Shown: positions 25,755-33,979 of the stretch, piece by piece
How the letters are laid out: the number at the start of each line of letters is the position of its first letter
Position numbering within the stretch: the stretch's first letter is position 1
Assembly (NCBI GenBank): GCA_934434555.1
Contig: CAKRZX010000001.1
Span: 62,001 to 126,000, forward strand
Source: an uncultured Clostridia bacterium
Lineage (GTDB): Bacteria; Bacillota; Clostridia; Christensenellales; QALW01
Direction: 5' to 3'
Length of the DNA: 64,000 bases
Translations under genes and position numbers: made by a program
Notes under the pieces: generated by a model
The model's database searches: none
What the model saw: only the letters and a program-made list of their open reading frames with translations
Told to the model about the DNA's origin: nothing

Positions 25755-26237
25755 ATGATACTTTTCGGTGTTCAGGTGCCCGTAGTTGCCGTAATAATAG
25801 GCGCAGTGCTTATCGTGGGCATAATCGCTTTAATAATCGTCAGCATTGCGGGTGAAAAGAAAAAGGCCGTGCCCGACGTTGATACAAGAGAGGAATTCGG
25901 AGATTTTCACGGGTTGCTGACAAAGGAGGATTTTGACACTCGCGCCGACGACCATATGCTTGAAGTTTACCGTATGCAATGGATAAACGCCAAGCCCGGC
26001 GATGAAAAAGACAATTATCTGCTTTTGTATCTGGCATTAAAGCAGCTTAACAAAGAGCAGGACGAATCGGAAAACGAGTGGACGCAGGAGCAGTGCGAAG
26101 CCCGTATGGACGAGATTATCAGGGAATTGAGCGAAAAAACCGGTCTTAAACTTATTGAAAACGAATTGAGCGATACCGAGTTTGACGCTTATTTCAATTC
26201 TCTGCCCGACGAAGAAGATAATGAAAGTGAAGAATAA
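25755..26237 (+). CDS. single-pass membrane protein with acidic cytoplasmic domain
   Basis: A 160-residue protein: one N-terminal membrane helix (about 8-33), a basic EKKKA stop-transfer, then a soluble helical domain rich in Glu and Asp ending in DEEDNESEE. No known domain recognised. AGGAGG precedes the ATG. First gene of a three-gene operon with the FTR-like protein and thioredoxin, so a link with thiol redox control is possible but unproven. Confidence 0.65.
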   Translation: MILFGVQVPVVAVIIGAVLIVGIIALIIVSIAGEKKKAVPDVDTREEFGDFHGLLTKEDFDTRADDHMLEVYRMQWINAKPGDEKDNYLLLYLALKQLNKEQDESENEWTQEQCEARMDEIIRELSEKTGLKLIENELSDTEFDAYFNSLPDEEDNESEE

Positions 26238-26246
26238 GGCGTTAAA

Positions 26247-26444
26247 ATGAAAGTCAGGTTCAACACCAACAAAGAAATTGTAAAGACCGTACAGGAGGGC
26301 TTAAAGCGACGTGGCGGGTACTGTCCGTGTATGCTTGAAAAGAACGAGGATACAAAGTGTATGTGCAAGGACTTCCGCGACAAAATCGCCGACCCTGAGT
26401 TTGAGGGCTACTGCCACTGTATGCTGTATTATAAGGAGAGATAG
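26247..26444 (+). CDS. ferredoxin-thioredoxin reductase catalytic-subunit-like protein
   Basis: A 65-residue protein with three CxC pairs: CPC at 26-28, CMC at 38-40, CHC at 56-58. This is the six-cysteine pattern of the FTR beta subunit, in which four cysteines hold a [4Fe-4S] cluster next to a redox disulfide. The protein is much shorter than the plant enzyme (about 110) and the spacing between pairs differs (9 and 15 residues). Its gene ends two bases before that of thioredoxin, which strongly suggests the pair exchange electrons. No partner FTR alpha subunit is in the window. Confidence 0.8.
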   Translation: MKVRFNTNKEIVKTVQEGLKRRGGYCPCMLEKNEDTKCMCKDFRDKIADPEFEGYCHCMLYYKER

Positions 26445-26446
26445 TT

Positions 26447-26752
26447 ATGGATATCATTCACGTTAACACGGAAAATTTTGACAAGGTAATTGCCCAAGGC
26501 AAAGTAATAGTCGATTTCTGGGCGCCGTGGTGCGGTCCGTGCCAGATGCTCGGTCCCGTTCTTGAAGAAATCGCCGACGAATACGACGATATTGTTATCG
26601 CCAAAGTAAACGTTGACGAAGAACCCGCTCTTGCCGCCCGTTTCAAGGTTGCAAGCATTCCCACCGTATTCCTTTTTGAAAACGGCGTTCTTGCAAAAAA
26701 AACAATGGGTTATATGGACAAGGACGAACTCTGCTGTGAACTCGGAATCTGA
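26447..26752 (+). CDS. trxA: thioredoxin
   Basis: A 101-residue thioredoxin with the active site WCGPC (28-32), preceded by IVDFWAPW and followed by the cis-Pro loop SIPTVFLFENG. It reduces protein disulfides in the cytoplasm. Slightly short at the C-terminus but all fold elements are present. Third gene of the operon, just after the FTR-like gene. Confidence 0.95.
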   Translation: MDIIHVNTENFDKVIAQGKVIVDFWAPWCGPCQMLGPVLEEIADEYDDIVIAKVNVDEEPALAARFKVASIPTVFLFENGVLAKKTMGYMDKDELCCELGI

Positions 26753-27547
26753 CCTGCTTTTTTCTTGTAAGAAAAAAAGCAGGCAAAAAAGAACTGTACT
26801 TTAACTCAAATAGAAATAATTTTTTGCAAGGGCTGTTTTTCTGTAAGAAAATGCAGGCAAGAAAGAACGGTTCTTTGACTCAAAATAAATATTATCTAAA
26901 CAAGAAAAGAGCATAAAATGTGCGTTTCTGCAATGCATATTTTATGCTTTTTATTTATCTCCCACGGCAGGGCGGGGCTTTATGTCCCGCCGCATTACAT
27001 GGGGCACTGCCCCGTTCCCCGTGCTTATTTCGGGGCGCTGTCCCGTTCCCCGTCCGCTTTCTTGAAAGAAAGCGGAGCAAAGAACTTGCTTTTTTGATAT
27101 GGCGAATTCTCTTGTTTTTTTAGAAAAGGGCATAAGATAAATAAAGAGAAGGGAACAGACATGAAGCAAACCCCAAAGTTCAGACAAAATTAAATTACTT
27201 ACGAATAGGCACGGAATTGAACCGCTGCACCCCTTAATCCTTTTGCGCCCCGCGGCAGCAGCAAGCCGCTGCCCTACAATGTTAAAATGATTTTTTGTTA
27301 TAAAATAATTATCCCCGATAAATCTGTCTTTTGTTTTATATTTGCCCTCTTTTCAAAAATAAATAAACGCCCCCATATTGAAAGGTTCAAATTCTTTGCC
27401 CCGCTTTCTTTTAAGAAAGCGGGCGGGGTGCGGGGTGGAACCCCGTGAAAAGAGGTACGGGGCGGAACCCCGTGAAAAGGGGTACGGGGCGGAACCCCGG
27501 GGAAGAAAATCGAGGGTTCGAGGTAGAGCCCCGGAAAACAATAAAAG
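26753..27547. repeat. gene-free stretch with repeated hairpin elements
   Basis: At least four related copies: 26753-26783 and a weaker one at about 26830-26857, then 27054-27075 and 27400-27423. Each is a hairpin with arms like CGCTTTCTT/AAGAAAGCG followed by GCAAAGAA and a TTTGA-like tail; the copy at 27400 lies in the opposite orientation. A repeated unit GGGGC-CTG-CCCGTTCCCCGT occurs at about 27000-27053. The first copy lies right after trxA and may end that transcript. No gene is supported here; the reading frames across it are repeat artefacts. Confidence 0.7.
27428..27510. repeat. GC-rich tandem repeat, about 27-base period
   Basis: Three units of the form GGTACGGGGCGGAACCCC plus GTGAAAAGG follow one another with few changes, and a degenerate fourth trails to about 27536. 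Each unit contains a CGGGG/CCCCG inverted repeat. Confidence 0.75.
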
Positions 27548-27579
27548 CAAAAAAATACGGGCGTTCTGCCCGTATTTTG
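27548..27579 (-). terminator. terminator after peptide gene 1
   Basis: AAATACGGGC (27553-27562) pairs with 27568-27577, then a T-run on the minus strand, directly after the stop at 27582. Confidence 0.8.
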
Positions 27580-27581
27580 CA

Positions 27582-27686
27582 TTATTCTATCTCTTCCTCT
27601 TCGCCCGGAAAGCCGCTTTCGGTAAGTATTGCCTCGTCTTTAAGGCTTATTACTTTTATTTCGGGTTTAATATATGCTTTTTTCAT
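27582..27686 (-). CDS. 34-residue peptide, MKKAY-x-x-PEI family, copy 1
   Basis: A short peptide gene: MKKAYIKPEIKVISLKDEAI, then LTESGFPGEEEEIE. GGGAG lies 6 bases before the ATG. It begins 17 bases after the stop of the secreted protein gene 27704-29842 and ends at a terminator, so the two are co-transcribed. A paralogue (27582 versus 36790) shares MKKAY, PEI, and IL-T-S. Leader-like front plus variable acidic tail recalls ribosomally made peptide precursors, but no modifying enzyme is seen nearby. Function unknown. Confidence 0.7.
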   Translation of the reverse strand: MKKAYIKPEIKVISLKDEAILTESGFPGEEEEIE

Positions 27687-27703
27687 TTTTTCTCCCCCAA
27701 AAA

Positions 27704-29842
27704 TCAATATTCTTTTGCCGACAGCCCGTAATTGTAAACTGCCTTGGCAAGTTCAGACATCGCGCCTGTTTTTCCTTGCTTTGAAAATACATACGATTTC
27801 ACGCTGTACGTGATTTTCTGGCGCAGAACGCCGTCATAATAAAGTTCCGCAACAAAAGTGCTGTCAAATTCCTTTGGTGACAGAGGCACTGTGAATGCCG
27901 CTTTCCCCTCTTTGCCCTTAACGGTTCGTATGTCGGTACAATCCTGACCGTTCAAAACAACTTTAACCTTGCTTAAATCATCGGCAGTAAACCTGAAATA
28001 CAGCATATTCTTATTGTAAAACCACATATTCGCCGCCTTGAACGAGCAGACGGATACGTCAATATCTTCTTTTGTAAAATCGGTTGCCGCTATGTCCGTC
28101 CACGCTCTCCCAGTAACACCCTCATCAACACAGGAAGCGGTGTTATAATTCATATATCTTTGTGCGGCGCCGCCGTAAACAAGCAGGTCTTTTACAAGAT
28201 TGTCCGTTTTTTCGCCGTACGAGCCTGCAAGAATTCCGCTGAGATACTCTTTTACCGAGCCTGTTTTTTCATCAACCGTTTTCCCGTCGATAATAAGTTC
28301 TGCATTATATTCATCACCAAGCATATGCGGTGCAATGTTTATGCAGTCGAACAAAAATGCGCCGTCGGAATCAACGGTATACGTATCAGTCACGTAGTTT
28401 TTGCCGTTAAAAGATACATTAAGATTTATGCTTTGGGGCTTATCAACCACATTTGCCTTTATTTTCAACGCTATATCACTGCCGAGTTCAATAAAGCGGG
28501 AAGTAATCTTTACTTCATCGGCATAAACCGCCGTGCTGACTCCTGCATTTGAATTTTCGCTTTTAATTCTCTCTGCCACAGCGCTGTAATCAATTTTGCC
28601 CCATTCAAGATTATTTATGACCGCGCGCACCTTTGCGCCCGCCGATACATTTGCATACAGGTAGAAAGTACCCGCACCGCCGAATTTGTCCTCAACCGTT
28701 ACGGTAGCCGAGCTGCCGGGTGCGAGAATTGCATCTTCGGAAAGCGAATTGCCCGAAGTGTGATAAATTGCGCCTTTAAGAAAAACATCGTTTTGTCCTT
28801 CATTAAACAGCGTCAATGAGATCTTTCCGTCTTTCGCAATATCCTTTACGCTTACTCCGTTAAACCAAATATTATTATTAAAAGCATTTGTAAAATCAAG
28901 TGTGATTCCGTTATGTACCGTATTGTTTGAGTAAACGCTTTTTGCGCTGAAATAAGTGTCGTTACTGTTTTGTGCGACCCATTCCTTATAATATGCGGAA
29001 TTGTCAACACCGTTTGCCTTTATTACAATCTGCGTTCCTATACCGAAATATCTGAAACAGAATCTCGGGTTGTTTTCCGTACTGAGTTCGGTTACGTTGA
29101 ACTTTTCAAAAATCACGGTTTTGCCCGCAGGAACAGTTTTAACCGTATGAACATCCCCGTAAATCAAACGTGCTTCAACATCGGTTGTGCCGTTATTCGT
29201 TACTGATACGGAATACCCGCCCTTTTGGGTATCAATAAGGCGACTCGGGCAGAATCCGGATGCGCCTTGCAGATAAAAATTTGCCCAGTCATTATCCCCG
29301 CCGTTGCTGTTAAACGTAAGTGCCATTGCATTTACGCCCTTTAAGTCAATTTTTACATTTGTAAGCGTAAATGCATTGCTGCCGCTGCCCTGCATATTTG
29401 ACGCAGTAAGCAGCGAATAATCCGCGTCGGTATTGCTTACATAAAAAGTAACGTCGCTGTTAGCGTTAAGCCCTTTAAGGTTAAAGTATATTATATCATT
29501 TGCCTTAACGTCAACATTCTCCGCTTTAAGCGTAAGCTTTTCACCGGTCTTTACCTCTCCCCCGTATGAAAACTTTTCTTTCCACGAAGAATCTACGCCC
29601 CTGAAAATCACATTAAGCGTATCGCTGCCGTTATTGATAAAAGTTATCTCTGCACTCTTATCATTGCCGAACATCTGCCGTCCGAACTCGTTAAGCCAGA
29701 AGTTACCGTCATAAGCAGTGTTTTCGTTAAATTTAAGATTAACTCCGTCTGTTGTCCCCTCAGCGGCGGAAACACATGTTCCCGCAGAGAAGAGCATAAA
29801 GCATACCGCAAGCACCGCAACTGCCTTTTTAAGCCGCTTCAT
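27704..29842 (-). CDS. large secreted protein with shared C-terminal domain
   Basis: A 712-residue exported protein: signal peptide (AVLAVCFMLFSAGTCVSAAE), then several beta-rich segments with repeated GVNLKFNENTAYDGNFW- and GITLDFTNAFNNNIWFNG-like blocks, then a C-terminal region (about 446-712) homologous to 851-1110 of the esterase at 36913. That region has the INIAPHMLGDEYNAEL, DLLVYGGAAQRYMNY and YSVKSYVFSKQ strips. There is no membrane anchor, LPxTG-like motif or dockerin. The start at 29842 is chosen for its GGGAGA site and signal peptide. Probable surface or secreted carbohydrate-binding protein; exact role unknown. Confidence 0.7.
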   Translation of the reverse strand: MKRLKKAVAVLAVCFMLFSAGTCVSAAEGTTDGVNLKFNENTAYDGNFWLNEFGRQMFGNDKSAEITFINNGSDTLNVIFRGVDSSWKEKFSYGGEVKTGEKLTLKAENVDVKANDIIYFNLKGLNANSDVTFYVSNTDADYSLLTASNMQGSGSNAFTLTNVKIDLKGVNAMALTFNSNGGDNDWANFYLQGASGFCPSRLIDTQKGGYSVSVTNNGTTDVEARLIYGDVHTVKTVPAGKTVIFEKFNVTELSTENNPRFCFRYFGIGTQIVIKANGVDNSAYYKEWVAQNSNDTYFSAKSVYSNNTVHNGITLDFTNAFNNNIWFNGVSVKDIAKDGKISLTLFNEGQNDVFLKGAIYHTSGNSLSEDAILAPGSSATVTVEDKFGGAGTFYLYANVSAGAKVRAVINNLEWGKIDYSAVAERIKSENSNAGVSTAVYADEVKITSRFIELGSDIALKIKANVVDKPQSINLNVSFNGKNYVTDTYTVDSDGAFLFDCINIAPHMLGDEYNAELIIDGKTVDEKTGSVKEYLSGILAGSYGEKTDNLVKDLLVYGGAAQRYMNYNTASCVDEGVTGRAWTDIAATDFTKEDIDVSVCSFKAANMWFYNKNMLYFRFTADDLSKVKVVLNGQDCTDIRTVKGKEGKAAFTVPLSPKEFDSTFVAELYYDGVLRQKITYSVKSYVFSKQGKTGAMSELAKAVYNYGLSAKEY

Positions 29843-29875
29843 AATATCAGTCTCCCTTTTTAATCTTTCAACATA

Positions 29876-29904
29876 ATTATGCGGCATTATTAACTTTTTG
29901 TAAA
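29876..29904 (-). promoter_or_regulatory. probable promoter of the secreted protein gene
   Basis: On the minus strand TTTACA (29904-29899) and CATAAT (29881-29876), spacer 17, 33 bases before the start. Confidence 0.45.
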
Positions 29905-29945
29905 TAATCGCTGCTGCACTCTTTCATACGCAAAATTCACTTTTA

Positions 29946-29977
29946 CAAAAAAAGACTGCCCCGTTTTAAGGCAGTCT
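29946..29977 (-). terminator. terminator after mutS2
   Basis: AGACTGCC (29953-29960) pairs with GGCAGTCT (29970-29977) with a long T-run on the minus strand. Confidence 0.85.
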
Positions 29978-30037
29978 GTATTCTAAAAATCGCCGAAATC
30001 CATTTCGCACGGGAAGTGATTTTCCCTGTCAATCCGT

Positions 30038-32383
30038 TCAGCCTTTAAGTTCAACAATCGTAACGCCCGCGTCGCCCTCACCGTAAGCGCCCATCCTTTG
30101 GGATTTTACGCGTTTGTCCCGACGGAGATAATCAGTAACCGCACTGCGCAGTGCGCCTGTGCCTTTGCCGTGGATAACCGTTACCGAGCCGTAAGAGCCT
30201 AAAATTGCCGAATCGAGATAACTGTCAAGATTGATAAGCGCCTCATCAACGGTCTGCCCTCGCAAATCAACCGACATAGGTACGCTTGTGTGTGACCTCT
30301 GCACTTTTATTGACGTAAGCTGCTTTTCTTTTTCACCTCTGGGGGCAAAAAGATTCTTTTTGTCAACCTCGGTCTGAATTGCGCCCATACGCACCATTGC
30401 TCTGCCCTTTGAGTTGGGAAGTGATACAAGCACACCGTCTTTATTAAACGTGCTTACAAACACGTTTTCACCCACCGTAAACTCTTTCAGCGGCTCGCCC
30501 GAAACAAACATTTCCGCTGCCGTGCCGCTTTCTTTCTTTTCAAGTTTCTTCTTTTCTTCACGGGCGGCAAAAATATCCGACGGATTCTTTCCCGACAGCG
30601 ACTTCATCTTTTCGATTATCTCATTCGCCTCGTCAAGCGCCTTTTCACGAATTTTTTCTGCGTCTTTTTCGGCTTGCTTTATAAATTTTTCTCTCTGTTT
30701 TGCAAGTTCCGCCTGCTCTTTTTCTATCTCTTTTTTCGCCCTGTTTATTTCCGCCCGCGCCTGCTGTGCTTCAAGCCGTTCGCTCTGCGCCGCCGCCCTG
30801 TATTCTTCGGCATTTGACAGCACTTTCTCAATTTTGCGGGAATCTTCGTCCACATAATTCCGCGCCCTGTCGATAAGATATCTGTCAAGCCCAAGTTTGG
30901 CGGAGATCAAAAAAGCGTTGCTGCTTCCCGGTACGCCCACCATAAGACGATAAGTGGGTTTAAGGGATTTTACGTCAAACTCCACCGAAGCATTTTCGCA
31001 CCCCGCGTGGGAAAGCGAATACGCCTTTAATTCCGCATAGTGCGACGTTACAACCGTGCGGATTCGTCTTCTGCGCAGTTCTTCCAAAATACTCATTGCA
31101 AGCGCCGCGCCCTCTGCGGGATCGGTACCCGCGCCAAGCTCATCAAAAAGCACAAGGGAATCTGGCGTAAGGCTCTTCATAATCCGTGCAATGTTCTTCA
31201 TATGTGAAGAAAACGTGCTCAGATTCTGTTCAATGCTCTGCTCATCGCCTATATCGGCAAATATTTCGTCAAAAACGGGCATTTCACTTCCCGGAAGTGC
31301 GGGCAGAAACAGTCCGCTTTGGGTCATAAGCGCAAACAGCCCCACGGTTTTAAGCGTTACGGTTTTGCCGCCGGTGTTGGGTCCCGTTACAAGCAGCTGA
31401 GTAAAATCTTTTCCCAGCCATATGCTTATGGGAACGGCTTTGCGTACATCAAGCAAAGGGTGTTTGCCGCTTTTTATGTTTACAAAGCCTTTTTTATTTA
31501 TTTTCGGTTTTACCGCGTCGGTCTCCCTTGCGTATTTCGCCTTTGCAAAAATAACATCAAGTTTTATTAAAATCTCACTGTTGCTTTTAAGCGCAGGTTC
31601 GTTTGCTTTAAGCCGTGCCGAAAGTTCTTCGAGAATCCGTAAAATCTCGTCCCGCTCGTCAAGTTTAAGTTGGCGGATACTGTTGTTTATTTCAACAACC
31701 GCCATAGGCTCAATAAACAGTGTTGCCCCGCTTGACGACTGGTCGTGCACTATTCCCGGAACTTTGCCTTTGTGGGCGGCGATAACGGGAAGCACATAGC
31801 GGTCCGAACGCATTGTGATTATGCCCTCTTGCAGTACGCCGTCCTTTTCAAGACTCTTTACAAGGGAATTAAGCCTGTCTTTTATGCTGTCGCTTAACCT
31901 GCGTATCTGACGCCGTATTGACGCAAGCGCCGGACTTGCCGAATCCGCCATTTCGTCCTCGCTTAAAATGTCGGCATAGATTTCTTCCTCGATATCGCGC
32001 ATAGGTACAAGCAGCCGCGCAAGTTCTTTAACCGTGCCTGCGTCCTCTTCTTCCTCATCGTTGCAAATTCCTCTGCGTGCCGTGCGCACCGCGTTAAGGA
32101 ATCCCGCCGCAGTAAGCAGTTCCCGCATTGAAAGCGTTGCTCCCACGCTTATTCTTGTAAGCACCTCCCCCATATTCCCGCAGCGGGAAACGGGCGACGA
32201 ACCGCGCTTTTCGATAATTTTTGCCGCCTCGTCCGTTTCGTCAAGCAGTTTTTCGACTTCAATCGCGTCCGTTTCCGGCAGAAGTGCGTTAAGCAGTTCT
32301 TTGCCCTCGTCAAGCACCGCAAAAGACGCAACTTTTTCTCTTATTTTATCAAATTCAAGAGTTTTAATAGATTTACTGTCCAT
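30038..32383 (-). CDS. mutS2: MutS2 endonuclease/ribosome-rescue ATPase
   Basis: A 781-residue MutS2 protein. It has the MutS core and clamp helices (about 1-300), ATPase with Walker A GPNTGGKTVTLKT, Walker B VLFDELGAGTDP and the TSHYAELKAY strip, a long coiled coil (about 510-620), a KOW-like region, and the C-terminal Smr nuclease domain (SVDLRGQTVDEA, VIHGKGTGALR). It suppresses recombination and, in Bacillus, acts on collided ribosomes. The ATG at 32383 has GAGGA upstream. Confidence 0.95.
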   Translation of the reverse strand: MDSKSIKTLEFDKIREKVASFAVLDEGKELLNALLPETDAIEVEKLLDETDEAAKIIEKRGSSPVSRCGNMGEVLTRISVGATLSMRELLTAAGFLNAVRTARRGICNDEEEEDAGTVKELARLLVPMRDIEEEIYADILSEDEMADSASPALASIRRQIRRLSDSIKDRLNSLVKSLEKDGVLQEGIITMRSDRYVLPVIAAHKGKVPGIVHDQSSSGATLFIEPMAVVEINNSIRQLKLDERDEILRILEELSARLKANEPALKSNSEILIKLDVIFAKAKYARETDAVKPKINKKGFVNIKSGKHPLLDVRKAVPISIWLGKDFTQLLVTGPNTGGKTVTLKTVGLFALMTQSGLFLPALPGSEMPVFDEIFADIGDEQSIEQNLSTFSSHMKNIARIMKSLTPDSLVLFDELGAGTDPAEGAALAMSILEELRRRRIRTVVTSHYAELKAYSLSHAGCENASVEFDVKSLKPTYRLMVGVPGSSNAFLISAKLGLDRYLIDRARNYVDEDSRKIEKVLSNAEEYRAAAQSERLEAQQARAEINRAKKEIEKEQAELAKQREKFIKQAEKDAEKIREKALDEANEIIEKMKSLSGKNPSDIFAAREEKKKLEKKESGTAAEMFVSGEPLKEFTVGENVFVSTFNKDGVLVSLPNSKGRAMVRMGAIQTEVDKKNLFAPRGEKEKQLTSIKVQRSHTSVPMSVDLRGQTVDEALINLDSYLDSAILGSYGSVTVIHGKGTGALRSAVTDYLRRDKRVKSQRMGAYGEGDAGVTIVELKG

Positions 32384-32495
32384 TTTTATAATCCTCAAAA
32401 GTATTTACGAGTGTTATTTTAACCTAAAATCACGCTGTGCGCAACAAAATTATTCGCTTTTTTATAAATTACGGAAAGATATCGCGCAATTTTCA

Positions 32496-32524
32496 TTGAA
32501 ATTTTTATTGAAGTGTAGTATAAT
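32496..32524 (+). promoter_or_regulatory. sigma-A promoter of the sortase gene
   Basis: TTGAAA at 32496-32501 and TATAAT at 32519-32524, spacer 17, 41 bases before the start. Confidence 0.7.
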
Positions 32525-32565
32525 AATATTGAAAATGTAATTCAGGCTCGTAAGGAGGTTTTTCA

Positions 32566-33927
32566 ATGAGCGATTACAAACCCGTTAAAATCAAAAGAAA
32601 AAGGCGTTCGGATCCCAAGTTCATAAGAATGACGGTGTTCAGGATTATTCCCATAGCGCTTGTTGTGGTTATATCCGTCTGCGGCTTTACTTTGTTCGAT
32701 AAAAAAATAAGCGAGGTTATCGCAAAACAGAAAATGGAGCAACTTGCCCCCAGCGGGACGATTGACGACCCCACGTCGGACGATTACACCACCACTTCTA
32801 TTGACTGGATGAATATTTACTCTGCTTCCGACCCCAACGGTTTTGACCCGTTAGAGCTTTCGCCGTTAGGGCTCTCGGAGGATTTGCGTCCCTCAAACAT
32901 AATTGCTTCAAACGAATTTGAGCGTGCGCTTGGCTACACAAACAAACAGTCCAAGATATGGTCGCTGCACGAATCCGTAAACAGCGATATCGTTGCGTGG
33001 ATTTATATGTACGGTTTGGGAATCAACTATCCCGTTGCCGAGGACCCCGCAGGTTCGGACTATTACCTGCGCCACAGTTATGACAAAACGTATTCTACTT
33101 CGGGAACGATTTTCCTTTCAAACGCAAGTTCAATAAATCCGCTTTCCCGAAACCTTATACTTCACGGGCATAATATGCGCGACAATACTATGTTCGCAAC
33201 GCTTGCAAACTATCTTAAAGGCACCCGTGCCTATTACGATTCCCACCGCTATATTTTCATCGATACCCTTTACGGCACGTATCGATATGAAATATACAGC
33301 GTTTATAAAACGCACCCTGAGGATATCTATCTGCGCAACGCCTTTGAAAGCAGTTCCGCATTCCTTTCCTGGTGTGAGGAAACAAATTCCCGCGGGATTT
33401 TCAAGAGCGATGATACGGCCTTTACTGCGTCGGACAGGATTCTGACCCTTTCCACCTGCGATTCAACGAGCAAATACCGCATAATCGTTCACGCGAAAAT
33501 GGTTTATCCCGTTCCCACTGCCGATGATGATTTTATTTACAGTACCGACCGCAAGACCCCCTCTCCCTCGCCCACAAGCGAGCCCGAGGTGACACCCACG
33601 CCCGACAGCACCACTCCCGAACCCGGGCTTACCGAAGAAGAGTTTGCCCCCGGTTCACATTACAGGGTTTCCCTTGACAACCCGAAAAGCACACTGCGTC
33701 TGCGTTCGGGTCCGGGCACTACATATTCTTTTATTTCAGGTCTTGCCCACGGTACGGAAGTCACTATTGAGGGTGTGACCGGCGACTGGGCAAAAGTCAC
33801 TACCGCCGGCGGATTACAGGGCTATTTATTAAAAACAAAACTCAAAAAGGACAGTGAGTTTTCGTATACGATTCCTTCCGGGAACATAGGCGCTCCCACG
33901 GTAAATACGATAACTCCCGCACCTTAA
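32566..33927 (+). CDS. class B sortase with C-terminal SH3 domain
   Basis: A 453-residue protein: cytoplasmic basic tail, one membrane helix (about 24-44), an extracellular sortase B domain with catalytic His202 (LHGHNM), Cys298 (TLSTCDS) and Arg305, a Pro/Thr-rich linker (330-355), then a bacterial SH3 domain (about 365-428; LRLRSGPGTTYSFI, GDWAKV). Sortases attach proteins to the cell wall or build pili; the SH3b domain should hold it on peptidoglycan. The C-terminal wall-binding module on a sortase is uncommon. No clear sorting-signal substrate was seen in the window. Confidence 0.88.
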   Translation: MSDYKPVKIKRKRRSDPKFIRMTVFRIIPIALVVVISVCGFTLFDKKISEVIAKQKMEQLAPSGTIDDPTSDDYTTTSIDWMNIYSASDPNGFDPLELSPLGLSEDLRPSNIIASNEFERALGYTNKQSKIWSLHESVNSDIVAWIYMYGLGINYPVAEDPAGSDYYLRHSYDKTYSTSGTIFLSNASSINPLSRNLILHGHNMRDNTMFATLANYLKGTRAYYDSHRYIFIDTLYGTYRYEIYSVYKTHPEDIYLRNAFESSSAFLSWCEETNSRGIFKSDDTAFTASDRILTLSTCDSTSKYRIIVHAKMVYPVPTADDDFIYSTDRKTPSPSPTSEPEVTPTPDSTTPEPGLTEEEFAPGSHYRVSLDNPKSTLRLRSGPGTTYSFISGLAHGTEVTIEGVTGDWAKVTTAGGLQGYLLKTKLKKDSEFSYTIPSGNIGAPTVNTITPAP

Positions 33928-33979
33928 AACATACTTTGAGAAAGGACGGTCGGAGCACTCCGCCCGAGGTTAAATTTTT

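Noticed and set aside
26753..27547. CRISPR array
   Set aside because: The repeats are irregularly spaced, differ in length and orientation, and there are no cas genes.
27298..27813. Several frames rich in RGTGRNP or SRGSAPY repeats
   Set aside because: These come from the GC-rich tandem repeat and hairpins read in all frames; no start site or domain supports them.
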